Shown one piece after another: positions 32,193 to 41,154 of a stretch of DNA of 64,000 nt. The stretch is from Streptomyces graminofaciens (GTDB taxonomy: Bacteria > Actinomycetota > Actinomycetes > Streptomycetales > Streptomycetaceae), in assembly GCF_030294945.1 (NCBI RefSeq), contig NZ_AP018448.1:6044001-6108000 (forward strand), in the 5' to 3' direction. The translations under genes were made by a program, and so were the position numbers. Each line of letters begins with the position of its first letter. Position 1 is the first letter of the stretch. The notes under the pieces were generated by a model. That model saw only the letters and a list, made by a program, of their open reading frames with translations, searched no databases and was not told the DNA's origin.

Positions 32193-32290
32193 CAGGTGAG
32201 GCGGCCGCGCCGCGGAACGGACTGCAGGTGAGGCGGCCGCGGCACGGAACGGACAGCAGGTGAGCGCGGCCACGGCGCGGAACGGACAGC
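32193..32290 (+). repeat. 32-bp tandem repeat, three copies
   Basis: Three contiguous units of 32, 32 and 33 bp, each beginning CAGGTGAG and ending CGGAACGGACNG, fill the gap between the four-helix protein and the kinase-like gene. They touch the start region of the latter. Confidence 0.8.
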
Positions 32291-32318
32291 GCCGGAGGTG
32301 GTGAGAAAGGGCCGGCGG

Positions 32319-33761
<1,443 letters not shown>

Positions 33762-33866
33762 GCGTCCGGTCCTCGCCCCTCGCCCGCATGGCGACGCGCG
33801 GCGAGCGAGGCGAAAATGAGATCTCAAGGTCCCCGCAAGTGCAAGCAGGAACGCAGGTGATCGCTG

Positions 33867-34703
33867 ATGTGCCGATGGCTCGCCTACTCGGGAACACCCT
33901 TGCTGCTCGACACCATCCTCTACAAACCGGCTCACTCACTGATCGACCAGAGCCTCCACTCCAAACTGGGTGTCGAGACGACGAACGGCGACGGTTTCGG
34001 CGTCGGCTGGTACCCACAGGAAGGCGTCGGCACCCCGGCGTTGCTCAGGGACGTCGGCCCCGCCTGGAACAACCGCAACCTGAGGGAGATCGCGGATCAT
34101 GTCCGCTCCCCGTTGTTCTTCGCCCACATACGGGCGTCGACCGGCTCACCGGTGCAGCAGACGAACTGTCACCCGTTCCGGCACGGCCGTTGGATGTGGA
34201 TGCACAACGGTGCCATCACGGATTTCCACCTGATACGCCGCGAGCTGGCCCTGCTCGTCGACCCCGAGCTGTACTCCGACATCGAGGGAACGACGGACTC
34301 GGAGGTGATGTTCTACCTGGCGATCACCTTCGGCCTGGACCAGGACCCGCCGGGCGCCGTGGCCAGGATGGTGGGAGCGGTGGAGCGCATCGGCCATGAC
34401 CACGGTGTGGAGTTCCCGCTCCAGATGACGATCGCCGTGACCGACGGCGAACGCGTATGGTCCTTCCGCTACTCGAGCCAGGGCACTTCCCGCTCGCTGT
34501 TCTACAGCACCCGCGTGGACACCCTGCGCGAGCTGCACCCCGACCTGGCGTTCCTGCGGGAAGTGTCCGACGACAGCCGCCTCATCGTGTCCGAACCCCT
34601 CGGCGACCTGCCCGGCGCCTGGAACGAGGTCCCCGAGAGCAGCTACGGCGTCGTACAGGCCGGAGCCGACGAGATGTACCCCTTCGTCCCCGAACCGGCC
34701 TGA
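33867..34703 (+). CDS. Class II glutamine amidotransferase
   Basis: This 278-residue protein has the N-terminal nucleophile layout: Met1 is followed directly by Cys2 (MCRWLAYSGTP), which becomes the catalytic terminal Cys after Met removal. Other conserved blocks are TTNGDGFGVGWYP, FFAHIRASTGSPVQQTNCHP and WMWMHNGAITDF, which form the glutaminase site, then TTDSEVMFYLAITFGL. The family (YafJ/EgtC-like) hydrolyses glutamine or gamma-glutamyl amides; the acceptor is unknown here and no ergothioneine genes are adjacent. ATG 33867 follows AGGTGA. Confidence 0.9.
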   Translation: MCRWLAYSGTPLLLDTILYKPAHSLIDQSLHSKLGVETTNGDGFGVGWYPQEGVGTPALLRDVGPAWNNRNLREIADHVRSPLFFAHIRASTGSPVQQTNCHPFRHGRWMWMHNGAITDFHLIRRELALLVDPELYSDIEGTTDSEVMFYLAITFGLDQDPPGAVARMVGAVERIGHDHGVEFPLQMTIAVTDGERVWSFRYSSQGTSRSLFYSTRVDTLRELHPDLAFLREVSDDSRLIVSEPLGDLPGAWNEVPESSYGVVQAGADEMYPFVPEPA

Positions 34704-34737
34704 CGCGGCGGGCGTTTCAGACCGAGGCCCCCGGCAT

Positions 34738-34870
34738 TGACGCCCCGACGGCATTGACGCCCCTGGCATTGACGCCCCGACGTCGATGCCAGGGGCGTCA
34801 ATGTCATACGGCGTCAATGCCGTCGGGCGTCATACGGCGTCAATGCCAGGGGCCCCGACGACTCGACGAC
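34738..34870. terminator. Palindromic repeat block, probable bidirectional terminator
   Basis: The 12-mer GGCATTGACGCC appears about three times directly and three times inverted, with variations. The strongest hairpin pairs 34754-34769 with 34786-34801 (16 bp perfect, 16-nt loop). The block lies between two convergent genes, fitting a shared terminator. A separate 27-bp unit (ATGCCA-GGGCCCCGACGACTCGACG) repeats at 34843-34900. Confidence 0.75.
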
Positions 34871-34900
34871 TAATGCCAAGGGCCCCGACGACTCGACGGC

Positions 34901-35326
34901 TCAGGGCGTTTTCGTGGCGGCGGCCCGCTTCGCGCTCTTGCTGCTCCTGTCGCCGGTGCCCGTGCCGCTCCGCGCGGGCTTGGCGGGCGCGTTCTTCCGC
35001 CCCGTGGCGCCCGTGGCCCCCGTGGCCTTCTCCCTCCCCGCGCCCGTCCGCGTCGGCGCTGTCTGGGGCGGCGCTGTCTCGGGCGACGCTGTCCGGGTCG
35101 ATGCGGTCGGCCACTTGAACTCGATCTCCAGCTCGATCTCCCCGTCACCGATCTCGACCTCCATCTCGCTGCGAAGGTCGTCGGGGATCCGCAGGCTCAG
35201 GGTCCCGGGGCTGAGGTCCAGTTCGGCCTCCCCGCCTTCCCTCAGCGCGGCTGCGAGTGCCGTGAGCTGGTCAGCCGCTTCAAGGCGTGACAGCGAGCGC
35301 TTCTGCTCGAACTTGAGGTCCTTCAT
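34901..35326 (-). CDS. Amphi-Trp domain protein with disordered basic tail
   Basis: A 141-residue protein starting at ATG 35326 after GGAGA. The first 80 residues are an amphi-Trp domain: MKDLKFEQKRSLSRLEAADQ, LTALAAALREGGEAELDLSP, LSLRIPDDLRSEMEVEIGDG and EIELEIEFKW. The remaining 60 residues are Thr/Ala/Lys-rich and disordered (PETAPPQTAPTRTGAG and SAKRAAATK). The domain is short, amphipathic and of unknown role; a similar basic tail occurs in nucleic-acid- or polyanion-binding proteins. It converges on the amidotransferase gene. Confidence 0.8.
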   Translation of the reverse strand: MKDLKFEQKRSLSRLEAADQLTALAAALREGGEAELDLSPGTLSLRIPDDLRSEMEVEIGDGEIELEIEFKWPTASTRTASPETAPPQTAPTRTGAGREKATGATGATGRKNAPAKPARSGTGTGDRSSKSAKRAAATKTP

Positions 35327-35570
35327 GGGGGTCTCCCGGCTCGGAACAGGCGCGCGTCCAGCGACCTGTCCAGCAAGCGTTCGACGGTGCCGCGACGACC
35401 GCCTCACCCACAGCGGGTGAAATCGGAAGCCCCGGCCGCGGTACGAGCCCGGTCGAGCCTGCCATCGGCGGATGTCCGGAATCCGCAAGCGGCCACGTCC
35501 GCCGTGGGAAAGACGGCACCGGTCCCTGCGGGGTTCACTCCGGGAAGTCCGCGACGAAGGAGGCCTTCAC

Positions 35571-36104
35571 ATGCCCGACACGCCCACCGGAGAGTTCTGG
35601 AAGGACCTCAGGCCGATCGAGAACTCCTTCCGCCCAGACGCCCTCCCCGAGGTCTACCTGTCCAAGGTGGCCACGGACGACGACCGCTACTACGTGCCGT
35701 TCACCGAGACCGTCAGTTCCCGACCGCTGTGGATCAATGTCAAGGACAACAGCTGGGCCGACATCCTGCGGGCCAAGGAGGCGGGGCTGGTCAATCGGCA
35801 CTACCACCCGCACGAGGTGTTCGCGTACACGATCTCCGGCAAGTGGGGCTATCTGGAGCGGCCCTGGACGGCGACCGCGGGCGACTTCGTCTACGAGGCC
35901 CCGGGAGAGGGGCACACGCTGGTCGCCTACGACAGCGACGAGCCGATGAAGGCGTTCTTCATCGTCAAGGGCCCGCTCATCTGGCTGGACGAGAACGGCG
36001 AGCCCGACGGCTTCTTCGACGTGCACGACTACATCAAGATGTGCCGCGAGCACTACGAGAAGGTCGGTCTCGGCGCCGACCACGTCAACTCCCTGTTCCG
36101 GTGA
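35571..36104 (+). CDS. Cupin protein, 2,4'-dihydroxyacetophenone dioxygenase-like
   Basis: A 177-residue single-cupin protein starting at ATG 35571 after GGAGG. The metal-binding cupin motif is visible: NRHYHPHEVFAYTISGKWGY (two His and a Glu) and later APGEGHTLVAYD (third His). The start EFWKDLRPIENSFRPDALPE and the ending FFDVHDYIKMCREHYEKVGL follow 2,4'-dihydroxyacetophenone dioxygenase family proteins, iron enzymes that cleave the C-C bond of aryl hydroxy ketones. It heads a four-gene run with an alcohol dehydrogenase, an SDR and an AraC regulator, consistent with catabolism of a hydroxylated ketone. The exact substrate is inferred only. Confidence 0.8.
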   Translation: MPDTPTGEFWKDLRPIENSFRPDALPEVYLSKVATDDDRYYVPFTETVSSRPLWINVKDNSWADILRAKEAGLVNRHYHPHEVFAYTISGKWGYLERPWTATAGDFVYEAPGEGHTLVAYDSDEPMKAFFIVKGPLIWLDENGEPDGFFDVHDYIKMCREHYEKVGLGADHVNSLFR

Positions 36105-36156
36105 GCGCCATGACCGTGACCATCGTCCCGCCGGACACCGGTCGTGAGGGGACCGC

Positions 36157-37194
36157 ATGAGGGCGGCGATCTGGTACGGAGCCAAGGACGTCCGCGTGGA
36201 GGACGTGCCGGTGACACCGCCCGGGCCCGGCGAGGTGACGATCGAGGTCGCCTACTGCGGGATCTGCGGCAGTGACCTGCACGAGTACGCCGACGGGCCG
36301 CACGCCGTTCCCGTGGGCGACCCGCACCCGGAGTCCGGTGTGGCCGCTCCGCTCGTCCTGGGGCACGAGTTCTGCGGCACCGTCACCGAGGTGGGCGACG
36401 GTGTCAACGGCGTCGTCCTGGGGGACCGGGTGGCCGTGGAGCCGCACTACCGGTGCGGCAGGTGCCCGCGGTGCCTCGCGGGCGAGTACAACATCTGCCG
36501 GAACTTCGGGTTCGCCGGGCTCATGGGGCACGGTGGGCTGGCCGAGCGCGCCACCGTGCCCGCGTACATGCTGCACAGGCTGCCCGAGTCGGTCTCACTG
36601 GAGCAGGCGGCGGTGTTCGAGCCGGCCGCCGTCGCGCTGCACGCGGTGCGGCGGGCCGGGATCCGCCCCGGCGAGACCGTCGCCGTCCTCGGCCTGGGCC
36701 CGATCGGGCTGCTGGTGACCCAGCTGGCGGCCCGGTACGGCGCCGGGCGCATCGTCGCCGCCGACCGGTCTCCGGCCCGCCGCGAGCTGGCCCTGCGCCT
36801 GGGAGCCGCCGAGGCCGGCGCGGACCTCGCGGACGTGGTCGGCGGCGAGGGGGCGGACGTCGTGTTCGAGGCGGTCGGCTCGGAGGGCACCCTGCGGGCC
36901 TGTCTGGCCGCCACCCGGCGTGGCGGGCGGGTGATGTTCCTCGGCCTGACCGGCACGGTCTCCCTGGACGCCTTCGCGCTGGTGAACAACGAACAGACGA
37001 TCATGACGAGCGTGGGATACCGCGATGCCTATCCCGAGCTGATCCACATGGTGGCCGAGGAGGGCGTGGACCTGGCGGGGATCGTCACGTCGACCATTCC
37101 CCTGGAGCGTGTCGTACGGGACGGCTTCGAGGCGCTGCTGGGCGGCCAGGAGCAGGTCAAAGTGCTGGTACGACCAGGAGGGCGGCGTCCATGA
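36157..37194 (+). CDS. Zinc-dependent alcohol dehydrogenase (butanediol-dehydrogenase-like)
   Basis: A 345-residue medium-chain dehydrogenase. Catalytic zinc ligands are Cys37 (CGICGSDLHEY), His and Glu of GHEFCGTVTEVGDGV, and the downstream Glu. The structural zinc loop is CGRCPRCLAGEYNIC. The cofactor domain has VAVLGLGPIGLLVTQLAARY and an acidic residue at the end of strand 2 (VAADRSPARRE), suggesting NAD(H). The DPHPES loop after DLHEY is typical of 2,3-butanediol/sorbitol dehydrogenase relatives. It would oxidise a vicinal diol or secondary alcohol. It starts 53 bp after the cupin gene and overlaps the SDR gene by 4 bp. Confidence 0.9.
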   Translation: MRAAIWYGAKDVRVEDVPVTPPGPGEVTIEVAYCGICGSDLHEYADGPHAVPVGDPHPESGVAAPLVLGHEFCGTVTEVGDGVNGVVLGDRVAVEPHYRCGRCPRCLAGEYNICRNFGFAGLMGHGGLAERATVPAYMLHRLPESVSLEQAAVFEPAAVALHAVRRAGIRPGETVAVLGLGPIGLLVTQLAARYGAGRIVAADRSPARRELALRLGAAEAGADLADVVGGEGADVVFEAVGSEGTLRACLAATRRGGRVMFLGLTGTVSLDAFALVNNEQTIMTSVGYRDAYPELIHMVAEEGVDLAGIVTSTIPLERVVRDGFEALLGGQEQVKVLVRPGGRRP

Positions 37195-38075
37195 GCGACG
37201 AGTCCGGGGAGCGGCGGGCGTCCGTGAGCAGCGAGGTCGGGGAGCGGCAGGCGCCCGTGAGCGACGAGTTCGCGGGGCAGCAGGCACCCGTGAGCAGCGA
37301 GTTCGCGGGGCAGCAGGCACCCGTGAGCAGCGAGTCCGGGGAGCGGCAGGCGCCCGTGAGCAGCGAGTTCGCGGGGCGGCGGGCGTTTGTGACGGGTGGC
37401 ACCTCGGGGATCGGCGCGGCCACGGCCGTCCTCCTCGCCGAGCTGGGCGCCGACGTGACCGCGCTCGGCCTTGCGCCCGCCGACTCCGCCGACCTGCCCG
37501 ACCACCCCCGCGTCCACGTCGTGGAGCACGACGTGCTGGACCGCGCCGGGCTGACCGGCCTGCTCTCCACGGACCAGCCGCTGGACGTCCTGGTGAACTG
37601 CGCGGGTGTCAGCCACGACCGCGGGGAGTACGACCTCGTCCGCTGGCAGCGGGTCATCGAGATCAACCTCACCGCCACCATGGTCGCCTGCCAGGCCGCC
37701 CGACCGGCCCTGGCCGAGAACGGCGGCGCCATCGTCAACGTCTCGTCCATGTTCGCCTTCTTCGGCAGCAGGGACCGGCCCGCCTACAGCGCCAGCAAGG
37801 GCGGCGTCTCCCAGCTCACGAAGTCGCTGGCCGCCGAGTACGCCGCCGACGGCATCCGGGTCAACGCCGTCGCGCCCGGCTTCGTGGTCACCCCGCTGGC
37901 CCGCGGGGTGCTCGACGATCCCGAGGCCACGGCACAGGTGCTGGCCCGCGTCCCGGCCGGGCGCCTCGGGCAGCCGCGCGAGGTCGCCTCGGTGGTGGCG
38001 TTCCTGTGTTCGGCGGCTGCCTCGTACGTCACCGGCGCGGTCGTCCCCGTCGACGGGGGCTACCTGGCCGTGTGA
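37191..38075 (+). CDS. SDR oxidoreductase with duplicated N-terminus
   Basis: This 294-residue short-chain dehydrogenase has its Rossmann fold only from residue 63 on: RRAFVTGGTSGIGAATAVLL, VLVNCAGVSHDRG, VNVSSMFAFFG, YSASKGG (catalytic Tyr-Lys) and APGFVVTPLARGVL. The first 67 residues are six 11-residue units (SDESGERRASV to SSEFAGRRAFV), the last being the native first strand. The start ATG overlaps the stop of the dehydrogenase gene (ATGA). Each repeat also contains GTG-AGC-(A/G)RC-GAG, any of which could act as a start. The enzyme probably oxidises or reduces a carbonyl in the same pathway. Confidence 0.9.
   Translation: MSDESGERRASVSSEVGERQAPVSDEFAGQQAPVSSEFAGQQAPVSSESGERQAPVSSEFAGRRAFVTGGTSGIGAATAVLLAELGADVTALGLAPADSADLPDHPRVHVVEHDVLDRAGLTGLLSTDQPLDVLVNCAGVSHDRGEYDLVRWQRVIEINLTATMVACQAARPALAENGGAIVNVSSMFAFFGSRDRPAYSASKGGVSQLTKSLAAEYAADGIRVNAVAPGFVVTPLARGVLDDPEATAQVLARVPAGRLGQPREVASVVAFLCSAAASYVTGAVVPVDGGYLAV
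37194..37391 (+). repeat. 33-bp tandem repeat, six copies, at the SDR gene start
   Basis: Six contiguous 33-bp units encode SDESGERRASV, SSEVGERQAPV, SDEFAGQQAPV, SSEFAGQQAPV, SSESGERQAPV and SSEFAGRRAFV. The last is the native N-terminal strand of the SDR fold, so the others look like duplications of the gene's own beginning. Confidence 0.95.
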
Positions 38076-38125
38076 CGGTCACCTACGCTGAGCCTCTTGC
38101 CATGTATGCAGCACGAGGAGGTCAC

Positions 38126-39097
38126 ATGTCCGCCCTCTCCGTGATCTCCCGGGCCACCACCGAGCACATCGAACCCGCCGAGCGCATCCATTACTGGGAG
38201 GACTACAACCGCAAGGCGCTGGTGGGCCTGTCCTGCACCTCCTATTCCGAGCAGGGGCTGCTGGCCAGTCAGACCAACATCGAGCTGGGCGGGCTGCGCC
38301 TCGCCGAGATCGCCGGCAACGCCCACGCCATCGAGCGCAGCCCGCAGACGGTCAGGTCGGCGCCCAAGGACTCGGTGTTCGCGACCCTGCTGCTCAAGGG
38401 GGAGGCGGTATTCCTGCACGAGGACGGCTGCCTCGCTGCCACGGCGGGCGAGCTGTGCGTCTACGACACGCGCAGGCCGTATCTGTTCGGGTTCTCCTCC
38501 TCGATGCGGCAGATCCTGGTGGACGTGCCGCGTGACCTGTTCACGCAGGCGTGCGTGGGAGGCGGGCTGCCCGGGCCGATGCTGTTCGGGCGGGGCACCG
38601 CACGGGAGGGCGCGCTCGTGGCCGCGCTGAGTTCCCGGCTCGGCGGGTTGGCCGCCGCGTCGCGCGGCGGGCCGTACGATCCCGCCGACGCCGAGGTGGC
38701 CGTGCTCGACCTGCTCAGGCAACTCGCCGAGGAGCGTACGGGAGGGCGGCCGGGGCCCGACGCCTACCGTTCGCAGCTCATCGTGGCCGAGGACTACATC
38801 GACCGGCACCTGCACGACCCCTGTCTCGGAGCCGCGCAGGTGGCCGGCGTCATGGGCATCTCGGTACGGCACCTCGGGCGGATATTCGAATCGACCGGCA
38901 GGTCTCCGGCACGCCACATCGTGGAACGGCGTCTGGTCAGGGCGCATCAGCAACTCACCGGCCCCGGGGCGCGGGAGACCAGGATCGCCGACGTCGCGCA
39001 CCGGTGGGGGTTCTCCAGCCAGGCCCACTTCGCCCGTCTCTTCCGCTCCAGGTTCGGCCTCACCCCGAGCGAGGCCCGCGCGGAGGCGGGGAAGTAG
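38126..39097 (+). CDS. AraC-family transcriptional regulator
   Basis: A 323-residue regulator starting at ATG 38126 after GAGGAG. Residues 1-200 form an AraC_binding_2-type sensing domain (HIEPAERIHYWEDYNRKALV, LCVYDTRRPYLFGFSSSM). The C-terminal 100 residues carry two HTH motifs: LGAAQVAGVMGISVRHLGRI and IADVAHRWGFSSQAHFARLF, ending in the family tail RSRFGLTPSEAR. AraC_binding_2 members often control catabolism of aromatic or keto compounds. Lying 50 bp after the SDR gene in the same direction, it is the likely activator of the cupin-dehydrogenase-SDR operon. Confidence 0.9.
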   Translation: MSALSVISRATTEHIEPAERIHYWEDYNRKALVGLSCTSYSEQGLLASQTNIELGGLRLAEIAGNAHAIERSPQTVRSAPKDSVFATLLLKGEAVFLHEDGCLAATAGELCVYDTRRPYLFGFSSSMRQILVDVPRDLFTQACVGGGLPGPMLFGRGTAREGALVAALSSRLGGLAAASRGGPYDPADAEVAVLDLLRQLAEERTGGRPGPDAYRSQLIVAEDYIDRHLHDPCLGAAQVAGVMGISVRHLGRIFESTGRSPARHIVERRLVRAHQQLTGPGARETRIADVAHRWGFSSQAHFARLFRSRFGLTPSEARAEAGK

Positions 39098-39103
39098 AGG
39101 ACG

Positions 39104-40190
39104 TTATCGGGACGCCCGCCCCGGCCGCCGAGGACGGGCGGCGAGGCGTTCGATGAGCAGGTAGTGAAGGAGCAGGGAAAGGAACCAGGTCACCGCGCCC
39201 CCCGACCAGGAACAGGGCGAGATGGCTGAGGCCGGGCTGGCCGTTCCGCAGCAGCCAGTTCAGGGGAAGGTGCAGCAGAAAGAGGCTGTAGGACATGCGG
39301 CCGATCTCGGTGAGCAGGTCGCCCGACAGCAGCCGTGCCAGGGGGCCTCGGTCGCCGCAGAGCACCGCCGTCAGCAGGGCCGCGCCCAGCACGACCGCGA
39401 CCACGTACCGGTTGTCGCCCTGCCCGCCGCCCCGGAGGACGGCCGACACGCCCAAGGCCGCCGCCGCGGCGAGGCCGGTCGCGGCCAGCAGTACGGCGGT
39501 CCGGCGGGACACCGCGCGGCTGCCGCGTTCGGCCAGGTGCACAAGGCAGGCGGCCCCGGCACCGGCCGGCAGCGCGAGTGCCTGCATGCCGGTGACGACG
39601 CCGATGCCCGGCAGCGCCTCGCGGGCCGCGGCGACGATCACCGCCCCGGCGAGCAGGGCGGCGACCAAGGTCACCGCGGCGAGTCGGCGTCGGGCGAGCA
39701 GACAGAGGCACGCCAGCAGGAGTGACCACGCCGGCACGGACCGCGCGGTGGAGTCCCACAGCCACAGTGGAGCGAGCGGCGAGTCCATCGTGGGGACGGC
39801 CCCCAGTGGCCACCCGTGCACCCACTCGGCCCAGCCCCCACGACCGAGGAGAACCGACGGGACCTCCCGAGCCGGCTGACGGACGATATGCGCGGAGCCG
39901 AGCGCCCAACAGACCGTGAGAGTCACGGCGACCGACACCAGCAGCGCCGGGATCAGCCGCTTGGCCCTGCGGACCAGGAACCCGACGACACCGGTCCTGC
40001 CGGTTGCCGTCGCCCTGCGGAGCGAGGGCAGGGTGGTGAGGAAACCCGAGAGCACCAGCAGGACATCGACGCCCGCGCCGGTCCAGAAGAAGTACCGCCC
40101 GCCGACGCCTGTGTCATGCAGCAGCCGCCCCCGTGTCCATGGTCCACGCGGCGGCCGGGAGGCGCCCGGGGTCACCCGCCCGGTTTCCAC
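39104..40190 (-). pseudogene. Acyltransferase-3 (OafA-like) gene, frameshifted and 5'-truncated
   Basis: The minus-strand frame has the helices of a membrane acyltransferase: GAGVDVLLVLSGFLTTLPSL, FLVRRAKRLIPALLVSVAVT, LVAALLAGAVIVAAAREALP and MSYSLFLLHLPLNWLLRN. The family's first helix with its catalytic His is missing from the N-terminus (the frame opens only at GTG 40190). After LFLVGG the frame leaves the family; a one-base shift at the C6 run 39198-39203 restores AVTWFLSLLLHYLLIERLAA and a stop at 39104. Such enzymes O-acylate cell-wall sugars or natural products. With both defects it is probably inactive, unless the run is a sequencing error. Confidence 0.7.
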
Positions 40191-40284
40191 GCACTCTGTG
40201 GGCAGGCTGTGAGTTCGGCTCTTTTCATCCTCCCCTCAGGGATCGCTCAGCGGTCCCACAGGCACGGGCTCGACAGTCACCGAC

Positions 40285-41154
40285 ATGAACGAAAAGAACG
40301 CGGGAGGCGTCCGGCAGCGCTCGGTCGAGGTCGTGGTGCCGGTGTACAACGAGGCGCATGTCCTCGCCGGCAGTGTCGGGCGGCTCCACGCATATCTCGA
40401 AGAGGCCTTCCCGTTCCCGTTCCGGATCACCGTCGCGGACAACGCGAGCACCGACACGACCTGGCAGGTCGCGCTCGAACTGGCCGAGCGGCTGCCGCAC
40501 GTCCACGCCGTCCATCTGGACCGCAAGGGGCGAGGGCGCGCGCTCAAGTACGTGTGGAGCCGGTCCACTTCGGATGTCGTCGCGTACATGGACGTCGACC
40601 TGTCGACCGGGTTGGAGGGCTTTCTGCCACTGGTCGCTCCGCTGCTGTCCGGGCACAGTGACCTCGCCATCGGCAGCCGGCTGCACCGGCAGGCGGACGT
40701 CGTGCGCGGCGCCAAACGTGAGTTCGTCTCCCGCTCCTACAACCTGCTGCTCAAGCTCGGCCTCGCGGCCCGGTTCTCGGACGCGCAGTGCGGCTTCAAG
40801 GCGGTGCGCACCGAGGTGTTCAGGGCGCTCGCGCCGCGCATCGAGGACAACGCCTGGTTCTTCGACACCGAACTGCTCGTGCTGGCCCAGCGCAACGGGC
40901 TGCGCATCCACGAGGTCCCCGTCGACTGGGTCGACGACCCCGACAGCCGCGTCGACATCGTCCGTACCGCCGGCGACGACCTGAAGGGCATGGGACGGAT
41001 GCTCCGGGCGACACTCGCCCGCCGGGTCCGGGTCAGCGGCGTACCGCGCCGCGCGCACCGCTCCTGGGTGCCGGACGACCGTACGGCCGCTCCTTCCTCT
41101 CCCACCACCGCTTCCCTCCCGCAGGGCCTCAAGGACATGGAGTACGCGTCATGA
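40285..41154 (+). CDS. Glycosyltransferase family 2 (DPM-synthase-like)
   Basis: This 289-residue GT-A enzyme opens with VEVVVPVYNEAHVLAGSVGR, followed by ITVADNASTDTTWQVALELA. The nucleotide/metal motif is YMDVDLSTGL (DxD), and IGSRLHRQADV and CGFKAVRTEVF complete the site; FFDTELLVLAQRNGL and IHEVPVDWVDDPDSRV are typical of polyprenyl-phosphate sugar transferases. No C-terminal membrane helices are present, as in the soluble DPM1 type. It would load a sugar onto polyprenyl phosphate for the adjacent membrane transferase, with which it overlaps by ATGA. Confidence 0.9.
   Translation: MNEKNAGGVRQRSVEVVVPVYNEAHVLAGSVGRLHAYLEEAFPFPFRITVADNASTDTTWQVALELAERLPHVHAVHLDRKGRGRALKYVWSRSTSDVVAYMDVDLSTGLEGFLPLVAPLLSGHSDLAIGSRLHRQADVVRGAKREFVSRSYNLLLKLGLAARFSDAQCGFKAVRTEVFRALAPRIEDNAWFFDTELLVLAQRNGLRIHEVPVDWVDDPDSRVDIVRTAGDDLKGMGRMLRATLARRVRVSGVPRRAHRSWVPDDRTAAPSSPTTASLPQGLKDMEYAS

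Noticed and set aside
32193..32290. Possible CRISPR or attachment array
   Set aside because: Only three units of about 32 bp directly abut one another with no spacers; it is a plain tandem duplication.
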